Of a stretch of 64,000 nucleotides of DNA, positions 15,777 through 23,252 are shown piece by piece (position 1 is the first letter of the stretch; each line of letters opens with the position of its first letter). Where the stretch lies: positions 1-64,000 of the forward strand of contig JBGSVW010000035.1 in NCBI GenBank assembly GCA_041752735.1. The letters are read 5' to 3'. The stretch is from UBA1422 sp041752735 (lineage in GTDB: Bacteria; Bacillota; Clostridia; Peptostreptococcales; Anaerovoracaceae). The notes beneath the pieces are model-generated. The model was given only the letters and a program-made list of their open reading frames with translations, was not told where the DNA came from and did not search any database. The translations under genes and the position numbers were made by a program.

Positions 15777-16922
15777 ATGAAAACCCGAGCCGGAGAATAT
15801 AGGACAAACTTTTCTGGGGAAATGCAATACAAATCATTCGTACCTAGTAGTTTGCCACCTACTCCTCCCATTGATATGGATGAGGAGCTGCTTCAACTTC
15901 TTTTAGCGGCACATCGCAGTATCGCAAAACTTGAGGGTATCTCATCCCAGATTCCCAATGTAGATTTGTTTGTATCTATGTATGTACGAAAAGAGGCGCT
16001 TTTATCATCTCAAATTGAAGGGACACAGGCTACCTTGGACGATGTTTTGGATCCCAACATACAAGATAATGTAAATCGGGATGTTGGTGAAGTTGTAAAT
16101 TATATCAAAGCTTCTGCCTACGCCCACAGCCGGCTTCAAGAGCTTCCGCTTTGTAATCGACTCTTAAGAGAAACCCACGCAGTTCTGATGGAGGGCTTAA
16201 GAGGAAGCGAGAAGAGTCCAGGCGAATTTCGAAAAACGCAAAATTGGATCGGGCCGGCTGGCAGCACTATAAAAACTTCAAAGTATATCCCACCAAATGT
16301 AGAGGACATGATTGAGGCTATGTCAGATTTTGAAAAATATATGAACCAGGAAGATGACCAAGATCTCTTGATTAAGATTGCATTGCTTCACTATCAATTT
16401 GAAACGATCCACCCATTTCTAGATGGGAATGGGAGAGTAGGGCGACTGCTTATTAATCTATGGCTAATGACGAAAAAGTTGCTAAGTTTTGAAACGCTGT
16501 ATATGTCATATTACTTTAAGCGCAATCGGATTGAATATTATGATCGACTCATGGAAACGAGAGTGAAAGGAAATTACGAGCAGTGGATTAAATTCTTTCT
16601 AAAGGCAGTTAGCGAATCAGCAGATGATTCGATTAAGACAATCGAAGATCTGACAAAGTTGCATGAGCAAAACATAGCGATGGTTGAAAACACTGGTAAG
16701 GCAATGAAAAATGTAATGCGAGTATTTTCATATCTTGAAAAGCATCCGATTATTGACATAAAAAAAGCGAGTGAGGATCTTCAAATCACATTCAACACGG
16801 CTTCGAGGGCGATTGATAAATTAGTAGAGCTAGGCATCCTTGAGCTGGCTGCGAACTCCCAGCGGTATAGGGTCTTTGCTTATAAGGATTATTTGAACAT
16901 CTTAAGACGTGATACCGAATAA
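15777..16922 (+). CDS. Fic family protein AMP-transferase with C-terminal winged helix
   Basis: 381-aa Fic protein. An N-terminal Fic/DOC domain carries SSQIEGTQ near aa 77-84, which fits the autoinhibitory (S/T)xxxE(G/N) helix. The Fic core has the active-site motif HPFLDGNGRVGR near aa 212. The C-terminus is a winged helix (KASEDLQITFNTASRAIDKL) that could bind DNA. Fic enzymes usually transfer AMP from ATP to target-protein hydroxyls. GGAGG precedes the ATG. The gene lies between the att fragment and the integrase with its own promoter and terminator, typical of a lysogen-expressed accessory gene. The winged helix may bind the TTTCAT sites. Confidence 0.92.
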   Translation: MKTRAGEYRTNFSGEMQYKSFVPSSLPPTPPIDMDEELLQLLLAAHRSIAKLEGISSQIPNVDLFVSMYVRKEALLSSQIEGTQATLDDVLDPNIQDNVNRDVGEVVNYIKASAYAHSRLQELPLCNRLLRETHAVLMEGLRGSEKSPGEFRKTQNWIGPAGSTIKTSKYIPPNVEDMIEAMSDFEKYMNQEDDQDLLIKIALLHYQFETIHPFLDGNGRVGRLLINLWLMTKKLLSFETLYMSYYFKRNRIEYYDRLMETRVKGNYEQWIKFFLKAVSESADDSIKTIEDLTKLHEQNIAMVENTGKAMKNVMRVFSYLEKHPIIDIKKASEDLQITFNTASRAIDKLVELGILELAANSQRYRVFAYKDYLNILRRDTE

Positions 16923-16945
16923 ATAATTATTAATACGACCCAGGC

Positions 16946-16976
16946 AAAGAGGAGCAACTACAAGCTTCTCTTTTTC
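16946..16976 (+). terminator. Intrinsic terminator after fic
   Basis: A 10-bp stem with one G-T pair, aaagaggagc (16946-16955) with gcttctcttt (16964-16973), is followed by T residues. It closes the single-gene Fic unit. Confidence 0.8.
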
Positions 16977-17073
16977 TTTGGGAAAAACAAATTGGTGAAT
17001 CCGGTATTTGAGTAAACTACCGCTCGTCCCCAAAAGTATATAGAATTGGGGACAAAAGGTTCTGCTGTCACTT

Positions 17074-17109
17074 CCGATGTTGGCGCAATTTTACTTCCGA
17101 TGTTGGCGG
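17074..17109 (+). repeat. Tandem acttccgatgttggcg repeats, possible IS21-type end remnant
   Basis: The 16-base unit cttccgatgttggcg with flanking base occurs twice, near 17079-17095 and 17093-17108, preceded by tgctgtca. A later ctccaatgtta may be a third, worn copy. Multiple terminal copies of a tgtcacttt-atgttggc-like unit are typical of IS21-family ends. No transposase is nearby, so this would be a solo end. The assignment is from memory of the family. Confidence 0.4.
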
Positions 17110-17133
17110 GACTATATCTCCAATGTTAAAGAA

Positions 17134-17168
17134 AAAACCGCTGTAAATCTATTAAAACTCGCGGTTTT
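17134..17168 (-). terminator. Terminator of the integrase gene
   Basis: An 8-bp stem, aaaaccgc (17134-17141) with gcggtttt (17161-17168), is followed on the minus strand by a T run. It lies about 100 bases beyond the integrase stop. Confidence 0.6.
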
Positions 17169-17266
17169 AGGAATGCTATTCATTGGCCGTTCGCACCATG
17201 GGCACCTTAATTTTATTTTGGCTGCAACTGGAAGCAGCTAACGAGCAAACGACTGCGCGCCAATGG

Positions 17267-18325
17267 CTATTTCTCTGCGGCATTTATAAGGCTAGCTGCA
17301 AGGGCAAACGTCTCATCATCGAAGTGGGTATAGATCTTCGCTGTGGTCGAAATATCCGCGTGCCCCATGAGCACTTTTGCTATATTGATCGGCACTCGTT
17401 TTTTCTCAAGATCTGTTCCATAGGTATGCCGGAGACAATAAGGGACGAGATCTTTAGGGACTGCGCAAGGTGGCTTCATTTCATTACGATATAACGCGCC
17501 ACCCAATTCAATATGGAGTAACCTGTGAAACGCTTTCCACAAATTCTTGTAATTTTGTTCTGTCATCATTTTTCCAGCTTCGTTTGGACAGACATAATCG
17601 AAAGGACTCCCAGGCTTAAGGTGCGGCCTGAGCTCATTGGCAAGAGGAATCTTCCGGATTCCGGCAGCGGTCTTGGGAGGGCCAATCTGCCTCCCTTGTT
17701 TCCCAGCCTTCGAGACGGAGATAACACCCTTGGCAATGTCTATATCGAGCCACTGCAGTGCGCGAACTTCCCCGGGCCTTAGCCCTGAATATAACATAAT
17801 AAGAATAAATAAGCCTTTTGGATGCTTACCCGCAGCAGCCAGCAAAGCGGCCCTCTCGTGGGCAGTTAAGGCCCTACGTTTGCCATCTGGTTTGGTTGCA
17901 GGCAGACCTAGGCTTTTGGTGATATCCTTCTCAATCATATTTTCCCTGTATGCCTGGCGAAAGATCCCACAAATGACGTCATAAACCTTCTTGACTGTGG
18001 ATCTTGTCTTGCCTTGCTCCCGGTTCAAAATTTCTTGCAGTTGGGCAGGCTTCACTTTTTCAAGGGGTAAGTGGTCAAGTGGCTTTAGCTTAGAAGAAAG
18101 CAGCAGCATATCTCTGTACCATCCATCAGATATCTTCGGACGCTTGTAGACTTCAATATATCGCTCCCGCCATTGACCGACGGTGCATTGACTATAATCG
18201 CCTCTGTCGATAATCTTTTTCCTCTTCTCTATTTTTGTAAGAAGATCCATTTGGCTGTGGGCCTTCACATCAATGACCACATCCTTATAAATCAATCTTT
18301 GTCGATACTCGTATTCCTTTGTCAT
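17267..18325 (-). CDS. int: Phage integrase, tyrosine recombinase family
   Basis: 352-aa tyrosine recombinase. An N-terminal arm-binding region contains the EYEYRQRLIYKD strand set, followed by a SAM-like core-binding domain (about aa 60-150) and a catalytic domain. Catalytic residues are visible: Arg in SGLRPGEVRALQW, His-x-x-Arg context in LRHTYG, His in GHADISTTAKIYTHF with the nucleophile Tyr. I chose the ATG at 18325, 8 bases after GGAGGGAGG. It should integrate and excise the element at tRNA-Lys, whose 3' fragment lies 1.9 kb away. It points toward that att site. Confidence 0.95.
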   Translation of the reverse strand: MTKEYEYRQRLIYKDVVIDVKAHSQMDLLTKIEKRKKIIDRGDYSQCTVGQWRERYIEVYKRPKISDGWYRDMLLLSSKLKPLDHLPLEKVKPAQLQEILNREQGKTRSTVKKVYDVICGIFRQAYRENMIEKDITKSLGLPATKPDGKRRALTAHERAALLAAAGKHPKGLFILIMLYSGLRPGEVRALQWLDIDIAKGVISVSKAGKQGRQIGPPKTAAGIRKIPLANELRPHLKPGSPFDYVCPNEAGKMMTEQNYKNLWKAFHRLLHIELGGALYRNEMKPPCAVPKDLVPYCLRHTYGTDLEKKRVPINIAKVLMGHADISTTAKIYTHFDDETFALAASLINAAEK

Positions 18326-18353
18326 GGTATCATCCTCCCTCCGGGTACAAAAA

Positions 18354-18378
18354 ACCCAGGAAATTGACAACCCTGGGT
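18354..18378. repeat. Inverted repeat upstream of the 15-codon frame
   Basis: acccagg (18354-18360) and cctgggt (18372-18378) are a perfect 7-bp inverted repeat with an 11-base loop. It lies between the integrase ribosome site on the minus strand and a strong ribosome site on the plus strand. It could be a hairpin at the 5' end of a short plus-strand RNA or an operator. Confidence 0.5.
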
Positions 18379-18392
18379 GGAGGTGATACTAT

Positions 18393-18440
18393 ATGGGCAT
18401 GGAAATATCCATAGACTCACTCCCACAGTGGGTTGGCTGA
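18393..18440 (+). CDS. 15-codon frame with a perfect ribosome site (leader peptide or small toxin)
   Basis: GGAGGTGAT lies 6 bases before an ATG opening a 15-aa frame, MGMEISIDSLPQWVG. The stop overlaps the first base of a rho-independent terminator. The hairpin 15 bases upstream, this frame and the terminator together form a short plus-strand unit between integrase and the immA/repressor genes, antisense to neither. Firmicute prophages often carry small holin-like toxin genes in this place, but this peptide is not clearly hydrophobic. Translation is likely; function is unknown. Confidence 0.4.
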   Translation: MGMEISIDSLPQWVG

Positions 18441-18478
18441 ACGCCTCTGTTAACGCAGGGGCGTTTTGGTTTTTTTGC
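18440..18478 (+). terminator. Strong terminator after the 15-codon frame
   Basis: A 10-bp stem with one G-T pair, aacgcctctg (18440-18449) with caggggcgtt (18456-18465), is followed by ttggttttttt on the plus strand. Confidence 0.85.
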
Positions 18479-18482
18479 AGTT

Positions 18483-18695
18483 TTATTCTGTTTGTTCTTC
18501 ACATTCTATTATAGGCAGTTGCACACGCAGATGCTCATTGTCGATGTGTATAATCTCATGGGCCAATGCTTCCATCTGCTGCTCATAGTTCAGATTTTTA
18601 TTTATAAATACGTTGTAATCTCCATTTGCATCTAGAACTACATATCCTTTTAGTTTTGGTGGCATGCCATCCAGTCTTACAAATACATTGTCCAT
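18483..18695 (-). CDS. Short ImmA/IrrE-like metallopeptidase
   Basis: 70-aa protein with the zinc peptidase motif AHEIIHI (HExxH) near aa 45-50, as in ImmA/IrrE proteins. ImmA cleaves the phage repressor to trigger induction. The ATG at 18695 has GGTGAG 4 bases upstream; an ATG ten codons earlier has no ribosome site. At 70 aa it is about half the usual length and lacks a clear third zinc ligand domain, so it may be a minimal or decayed form. It follows the repressor gene on the same strand, the normal ImmA/ImmR arrangement. Confidence 0.75.
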   Translation of the reverse strand: MDNVFVRLDGMPPKLKGYVVLDANGDYNVFINKNLNYEQQMEALAHEIIHIDNEHLRVQLPIIECEEQTE

Positions 18696-18757
18696 TCTCT
18701 CACCGCTTTCGTGTTGTAGTACCATTTTAAGGGATACTACGTACGATTAACGGTACA

Positions 18758-19141
18758 CTAATCGTCATACCCGTCGTATCCGCTGTCTTTTTTCATTCGT
18801 TTTATCATTTCCGCTACCAGCTCAAGATCTTCTTTGGATACACCCTTGGCTGCAGAAAAGAGGGTTCTCATCCCAGGTTTATTTTTTAATTCGTCTAAGT
18901 AGTCCAGTGTTTCCGGGTCCAGTGTTCCGACATAGGAGCTGTGGCCTGGCTTTTCTACGAAGTCATCCAGGGTGCAATCTAATACAGTTGCTAGCGCCCT
19001 CATGGTTTCGAGTCCCGGATTTGGAGTATCTCCATAAAGGATTTTATTCAAAGTGCCAATAGGTACGCCGGACCTTTCCGACAATTCCCTATTTCCAATA
19101 TCTCTATCCTTCATAATTTCTTTTAGTTTTAGCGATGACAT
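18758..19141 (-). CDS. CI-like repressor, XRE family
   Basis: 127-aa regulator with an N-terminal helix-turn-helix (LKEIMKDRDIGNRELSERSG, then VPIGTLNKIL) of the XRE type and a helical tail (KGVSKEDLELVAEMIKRMKK). It lacks a LexA-type peptidase domain, which fits control by the adjacent ImmA-like protease. GGAGG lies 9 bases before the ATG at 19141. It is transcribed divergently from Cro across three matching operator sites. It should keep the lytic promoter silent in the lysogen. Confidence 0.9.
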   Translation of the reverse strand: MSSLKLKEIMKDRDIGNRELSERSGVPIGTLNKILYGDTPNPGLETMRALATVLDCTLDDFVEKPGHSSYVGTLDPETLDYLDELKNKPGMRTLFSAAKGVSKEDLELVAEMIKRMKKDSGYDGYDD

Positions 19142-19166
19142 ATGTACGTACCTCCTTGTTATCAAG

Positions 19167-19195
19167 ATAATACTCCTTATTCGGTAGTAATGCAA
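19167..19195 (-). promoter_or_regulatory. Repressor-maintenance promoter with operator O1
   Basis: On the minus strand, TTGCAT (19195-19190), 17 bases and TATTAT (19172-19167). Operator copy actccttattcgg (19172-19184) fills the spacer. This is the CI-like repressor promoter. Confidence 0.75.
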
Positions 19196-19227
19196 TAAAA
19201 ATAATTTAAAAAAAGGAATTTTGCCTA

Positions 19228-19256
19228 TTGACATGTTCCTTATGGGGGTGTATTGT
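19228..19256 (+). promoter_or_regulatory. Early lytic promoter with operator O2
   Basis: TTGACA (19228-19233), 17 bases and TATTGT (19251-19256) on the plus strand. Operator copy gttccttatgggg (19235-19247) lies in the spacer. This drives cro and the replication genes. Confidence 0.8.
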
Positions 19257-19269
19257 TTGCGCAAGAGTT

Positions 19270-19282
19270 CCAAATAAGGAAT
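19270..19282 (-). promoter_or_regulatory. Operator O3
   Basis: ccaaataaggaat on the plus strand, read on the minus strand as attccttatttgg. It matches O1 (actccttattcgg) in 11 of 13 bases and lies between the early promoter and the cro start. Confidence 0.65.
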
Positions 19283-19308
19283 GAACGAAACGATGAAAGG
19301 AGAACAAA

Positions 19309-19518
19309 ATGGGTTATAGCGCAAATATCAACGCAGAAATGGTGCGACGCAGGATCAGAAAACCTGAAGTTGCAACAGCACTGGGAATCAGTGAAAAGAC
19401 CTTCCGAAACAAATTGCAAGGGAAGACAGAATTTACATTTGCTGAAGTACAAGCAGTAAGAGACACTTTTTTCCCGGAGCTATCCCTGGAATATCTGTTT
19501 GAAAGAATCGACGATTAA
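19309..19518 (+). CDS. Cro-like XRE regulator
   Basis: 69-aa single-domain helix-turn-helix protein (KPEVATALGISEKTFRNKLQ). AAGGAGAA precedes its ATG. It is the first gene of the early lytic transcript, divergent from the CI-like repressor, and so takes the place of Cro. It probably competes for the same three operators and commits the phage to lytic growth. It is the only regulator on this side of the switch. Confidence 0.88.
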   Translation: MGYSANINAEMVRRRIRKPEVATALGISEKTFRNKLQGKTEFTFAEVQAVRDTFFPELSLEYLFERIDD

Positions 19519-19554
19519 CAATGTGAAGGTGCCAGGAAAACAGGAGGTGAGAAG

Positions 19555-19764
19555 ATGCGAAGACAAGATTGGATTAAGCGGCTGGAGCAAGAAACAAACG
19601 GCCAGCCACTGATCAGTAAAAGAAAACTACGCTGCTTGGGCCGTGGCGATGAGTTCATCAATAAACTTGTGAACGGACTGGACAAATATCCCGGAGGACC
19701 AAGAGGCGCTTGCTCCTATGCGGTTGAGGATGTGGCAGAGCGAATTATGAAAGAGAGAGTTTGA
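19555..19764 (+). CDS. Small phage DNA-binding/excisionase-like protein
   Basis: 69-aa basic protein, second in the early transcript, with AGGAGGTG before its ATG. The pattern LISKRKLRCLGRGDEFINKLVNGL, with a short winged segment near PGGPRG, is common in small early proteins of clostridial phages and resembles a winged-helix excisionase or helicase-adaptor fold. Position after Cro fits an excisionase, but nothing proves it. Its stop is 5 bases from the next start. Confidence 0.6.
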   Translation: MRRQDWIKRLEQETNGQPLISKRKLRCLGRGDEFINKLVNGLDKYPGGPRGACSYAVEDVAERIMKERV

Positions 19765-19768
19765 GAAA

Positions 19769-20107
19769 ATGATTGTTGGAAAGGAAAAAGACGAAATGAC
19801 TATTGAAGAATACTTTAGGATTTATGAAGAAAAGAAAGAGAAATTTACGGAATTCGTAAATACCTTGAAAAAGCAGGCCGAGATTGCTGAAAAGTTTACA
19901 TCGGCAAGCTACAATTACGAAATTAGAAATCGTGCAGATGATCCGACGAAGGCATTTGTATACGAGTGGCTTGAAATAGAATCGGGTGGTTACCTTTACA
20001 AGATTAATACCTCGCACAACTCAGCGCTGGCTAATGAACTGCAACTTGTAGCTGTACTAATCTTCCCGGAGGAAATTCGGGGACTCATGGAAAAATGCGA
20101 GTGCTAG
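19769..20107 (+). CDS. Hypothetical early phage protein
   Basis: 112-aa acidic protein with no family recognised. The first 50 residues form a charged helix (EEYFRIYEEKKEKFTEFV); the rest looks alpha/beta, ending in EKCEC. The ribosome site is weak for the ATG at 19769; an in-frame ATG at 19796 (MTIEEY) is an alternative. It lies between the excisionase-like gene and the Gp157 gene, so it probably acts early in lytic growth. Confidence 0.6.
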   Translation: MIVGKEKDEMTIEEYFRIYEEKKEKFTEFVNTLKKQAEIAEKFTSASYNYEIRNRADDPTKAFVYEWLEIESGGYLYKINTSHNSALANELQLVAVLIFPEEIRGLMEKCEC

Positions 20108-20223
20108 GAAAACAAAAAATAAAAAAGCCCCTTTCGGGACGAATCAACTTAATAAATATTATATATCAAATCAAAGTAAATGTACATAGTAAATCACAAA
20201 ATAAACAAAAGAGGAGAAGCAAA

Positions 20224-20688
20224 ATGGCCACCCTATATGAAATCAACGAGGCGATCCTCTCGTGCATCGATCTGGAATCCGGAGAGATCATCGATGAAAG
20301 CGCCTTGGAAGCCCTGCAGATGCAGCGGGATGAGAAGCTAGAGAACGTCGGACTATGGGTTAAGAACCTAGCAGCGGAAGCTTCTGCCCTTGGCACAGAG
20401 ATCAAGACACTCACAGAGCGGAAACGCACCAAAGAAAACAAGACAGAATCACTTACGAGTTATCTAGCATCCGCTCTTCGCGGAGAGCGGTTTGAGACAC
20501 CAAGAATCTCTGTATCCTGGAGAAAAAGCGAGGTTGTAAATATTTGCGAAGGTGCAATTCTTCCGGGCGAATACCTTGTGCCGGTTGATCCAAGACCGGA
20601 CAAAACACTTCTTAAACAAGCTCTTAAAGAAGGCGCTGAAATATGCGGTGTAGAACTTATTTCCAAGAACAACATCCAAATCAAGTAG
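20224..20688 (+). CDS. Siphovirus Gp157 family protein
   Basis: 154-aa protein of the Gp157 family (PF05565). It has an N-terminal helical coiled region and the C-terminal ERFETPRISVSWRKSE segment typical of the family. GAGGAG precedes the ATG at 20224; the upstream extension of the frame has no ribosome site. Gp157 proteins occur with phage recombination modules and have been linked to phage resistance in Streptococcus thermophilus. Here it stands immediately before a Sak4-like ATPase and an SSB-like protein. Confidence 0.88.
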   Translation: MATLYEINEAILSCIDLESGEIIDESALEALQMQRDEKLENVGLWVKNLAAEASALGTEIKTLTERKRTKENKTESLTSYLASALRGERFETPRISVSWRKSEVVNICEGAILPGEYLVPVDPRPDKTLLKQALKEGAEICGVELISKNNIQIK

Positions 20689-20698
20689 GAGGTGCAGG

Positions 20699-21334
20699 AT
20701 GGGTATCGCAGTTATGGTTTTAGGGGAGAGTGGATCTGGCAAATCCGCCTCCATGAGAAATTTCACAGGTAAAGAAATCGGGGTTATCAATGTATCCGGC
20801 AAACCACTGCCGTTTCGATCTGATATAAAAACCTTTCGAAGTGACGATTACATGCAAATAGATCAGGTGCTGAAAAAAGCCACGTCAAAGTCAATCGTCA
20901 TAGATGATGCGCAGTATTTGATGTCCTATGAGTTCATGAGAAGGTCAGATGAAACCGGTTTTCAAAAATTCACCGATATCGGAAAGAACTTCTGGTCCTT
21001 GGTACAAGTGGTCATCAAGGAATTGCCGGAGGATGTCATTGTATATTTCATGTGCCACACGGAGCGGGATCAGGAAGGAAATGAGAAGGCAAAGACCATT
21101 GGAAAGCTACTAGATGAAAAAATCACTGTAGAAGGGATGTTCACCATCGTTCTAAAGACGAAGGTCATTGATAGCCAATACAAATTTCGGACCCAGACCA
21201 GCGGCAAAGACACCGTCAAAAGTCCCATAGGCATGTTCGACGAAGCGGAGATCGAAAACGATCTAAAGTTCGTTGATGCAAAAATCAGAGAATATTATGA
21301 GTTAACCAAAAGCAGTAAGAAAGGAGAAAAGTAA
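20699..21334 (+). CDS. Phage recombination ATPase, Sak4/AAA_24-like
   Basis: 211-aa P-loop protein. Walker A is GESGSGKS at aa 9-16 and Walker B is SIVIDDAQYL near aa 65. The short RecA-like core followed by a basic tail fits Sak4-type ATPases, which promote single-strand annealing with an SSB partner. GGAGGTG lies before the ATG. Its stop overlaps the SSB-like start by one base, and Gp157 lies just upstream, the usual Sak4 context. It should act in phage DNA recombination or replication restart. Confidence 0.85.
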   Translation: MGIAVMVLGESGSGKSASMRNFTGKEIGVINVSGKPLPFRSDIKTFRSDDYMQIDQVLKKATSKSIVIDDAQYLMSYEFMRRSDETGFQKFTDIGKNFWSLVQVVIKELPEDVIVYFMCHTERDQEGNEKAKTIGKLLDEKITVEGMFTIVLKTKVIDSQYKFRTQTSGKDTVKSPIGMFDEAEIENDLKFVDAKIREYYELTKSSKKGEK

Positions 21335-21903
21335 TGAAGGAATTTAAAGGCTACAAGGAGGCCAAGCCATACTCTGACCAGGAGAAGCTGCCACCGGGGG
21401 GATATCCCATTGTTATCAAAGCGGCTAAAGTGGAAAGCTTTGATTGGGGGGAACTGCTAATTATCCAGTTTGATATTTCCGAAGGTGAGTACAAAGATTT
21501 CTACAAAGAAAACTATATGAACCAAAGCATGGAGGACCGAAAGTGGAAAGGCAATTTGCGGCTTAATCTTCCCAAGGAAGATGGCAGCGAGAAAGACAAT
21601 TGGACGCTTCGAAGCCTTAAAACAAACATGCTTGCCCTAGAAGACAGCAACGAAGGATTCAGATGGGAGTGGGATGAAACCAAGCTTAAGGGACTTAAGG
21701 TTGGTGGCCTGTTCCGGGAAAAGGAGTATGAGTATAACGGCAAGACTGGTTTCTTTACAGAATGCTGCAAACTGCATGATCTAGAAAAAACCAGATCCGG
21801 AAACTTCAAGATTCCTGAGCCTAGATTGCTCAGTAAAAAAGGCTCGGATAATTCAAGCCCCGAGTATGGCCCGGTCAGGGATGAAGATATCCCATTCCTA
21901 TAA
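21334..21903 (+). CDS. Phage single-stranded DNA-binding-like protein
   Basis: 189-aa protein with a beta-rich N-terminal region and a Ser/Gly/Pro-rich linker. It ends in the acidic tail DEDIPFL, nearly the DDDIPF tail that SSB proteins use to recruit partners. The middle does not look like a bacterial SSB; it resembles the DUF669-like phage group. It overlaps the Sak4-like ATPase stop and precedes an ERCC4 nuclease, so it probably covers single strands for the recombination set. Confidence 0.75.
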   Translation: MKEFKGYKEAKPYSDQEKLPPGGYPIVIKAAKVESFDWGELLIIQFDISEGEYKDFYKENYMNQSMEDRKWKGNLRLNLPKEDGSEKDNWTLRSLKTNMLALEDSNEGFRWEWDETKLKGLKVGGLFREKEYEYNGKTGFFTECCKLHDLEKTRSGNFKIPEPRLLSKKGSDNSSPEYGPVRDEDIPFL

Positions 21904-21915
21904 AGGGTGGCCACT

Positions 21916-22476
21916 ATGGAATATGCACCCTTGGAAATAGACAAAATGCTTGCTTCGATGGTAATCCTTGTTGATACAAGAGAGCATCCTGGCAGGGAGT
22001 TTGAGAAACGCTCGGAGGGGTTTAATTGCCCCTTTGAGCGGGCTAAACTTGATTTCGGCGACTATTCCTGTGCCTTTACCAACCTGTCCGGTAGAACTGA
22101 AAGAATGGATCATTTGATAGCAATAGAACGCAAGATGGACGCCAACGAACTCGGTCTTTGTTTTGGACGGGAGAGGGAGAGATTTCAGCGGGAATTTGAA
22201 CGGGCCAAGGAAGTGGGAGCTAGACTTTACCTTCTCATAGAAGACGAGTCGTGGGAGAAAATCTATTCGGGCCGGTATGGATCAGGAGAAAAATTCAGGT
22301 GCAAGCTAAACCCAAAAGCCATGACTTCTTCCCTTCATGCATGGACCACTAGATATAATTTGCAGCTTCGGTTTTGCAGAAAAGAGACCACAGGGAAGTT
22401 AATCAGGGACATTTTATTTTATGAGTTAAAAGAGCATTTAGAGAGCGGAAATCATATTGCTATTGAGGAGATTTGA
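21916..22476 (+). CDS. ERCC4-domain nuclease
   Basis: 186-aa XPF/ERCC4-type nuclease. Metal-binding motifs are visible: VDTRE near aa 17-21, FGDYS and IERKMD near aa 70-75. AAAGGG is 8 bases before the ATG at 21916; a GTG three codons earlier is an alternative. Such phage nucleases cut branched DNA or flaps. It sits after the SSB-like gene and directly before the replisome organizer, whose start lies 2 bases after its stop. Confidence 0.88.
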   Translation: MEYAPLEIDKMLASMVILVDTREHPGREFEKRSEGFNCPFERAKLDFGDYSCAFTNLSGRTERMDHLIAIERKMDANELGLCFGRERERFQREFERAKEVGARLYLLIEDESWEKIYSGRYGSGEKFRCKLNPKAMTSSLHAWTTRYNLQLRFCRKETTGKLIRDILFYELKEHLESGNHIAIEEI

Positions 22477-22478
22477 AG

Positions 22479-23252
22479 ATGGCTGATAATAAGGGTTATA
22501 TCAAAATATATCGCTCGCTCTTTGATAACCCGGTCGTATGTAAAGACACGGATCACCTTGCCGTTTGGATATATTTACTCTGCGAGGCAACCCATATGGA
22601 TAGGGCGGTAATGTTTGGAGGAGAGAAAATAATCTTGAAGCCAGGGCAGTTTACAACAGGCAGAAAGCGAATTGCGTCAAAATTAAATGTAAACATTAGT
22701 AAGGTGCAACGAATCCTAAAACTGTTCGAAAACGAACAACAGATTGAACAACGAACAGACCGCCAATGTCGTTTAATTTCAATAGTAAACTGGTCTTTGT
22801 ATCAAGAAAGTGAACAACGGAATGAACAACGAGTGAACAACGACCGAACAACGAGTGAACAACGAGTGAACACTAAACAAGAATGTAAAGAACGTAAAGA
22901 ATGTAAGAATGATAAGAATATATACGCCGAGCTGCCGCCGGCATTGGTAGCTACCCTTAATGATTTCGAGGAAATGAGAAAGAAAAAGAGAAATCCTATG
23001 ACAGATCGGGCGAGGGAACTACTGCTTAAAAAGCTGAAGACTCTTACCGGTGGTGATACCAATAAATGTATAGCCCTACTGGAAGAGTCCATTGAGAAGG
23101 GCTGGGCTAGTGTCTATCCACCAAGGCAGGAACTGACAAAAGCAAAAATGAAAAACTTCATGGACATAGATTTATCGGAGGTGACCCATGACACAAGAAG
23201 AAGCAAAAGCGATGATGCAAAAGATTCAGATCCACTACTGGAGATTCTTTAA
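22479..23252 (+). CDS. Phage replisome organizer with embedded iterons
   Basis: 257-aa replication initiator of the phage replisome organizer/DnaD-like type. The N-terminal winged helix (about aa 1-115) starts GYIKIYRSLFDNPV and includes LKPGQFTTGRKRIASKLN. A hydrophilic linker follows, and aa 145-257 form a DnaD-like tail. Such proteins bind an origin inside their own gene and recruit the helicase loader. The linker DNA contains tandem 11-bp repeats. The ATG at 22479 follows GAGGAG. The gene overlaps the loader gene by 65 bases. Confidence 0.85.
   Translation: MADNKGYIKIYRSLFDNPVVCKDTDHLAVWIYLLCEATHMDRAVMFGGEKIILKPGQFTTGRKRIASKLNVNISKVQRILKLFENEQQIEQRTDRQCRLISIVNWSLYQESEQRNEQRVNNDRTTSEQRVNTKQECKERKECKNDKNIYAELPPALVATLNDFEEMRKKKRNPMTDRARELLLKKLKTLTGGDTNKCIALLEESIEKGWASVYPPRQELTKAKMKNFMDIDLSEVTHDTRRSKSDDAKDSDPLLEIL
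22811..22877 (+). repeat. Tandem 11-bp iterons, putative phage replication origin
   Basis: Six near-identical units of tgaacaacgag begin at 22811, 22823, 22834, 22845, 22856 and 22867 (one base extra after the first, and the last unit degenerate). An 11-bp period is about one helical turn and is not a multiple of three, so selection is probably on DNA and not on the peptide. Position inside the initiator gene matches lambda-type origins. Confidence 0.7.

Noticed and set aside
22811..22877. CRISPR-like array
   Set aside because: The 11-bp units are contiguous with no spacers; an iteron array fits better. No CRISPR or cas gene was seen in the window.
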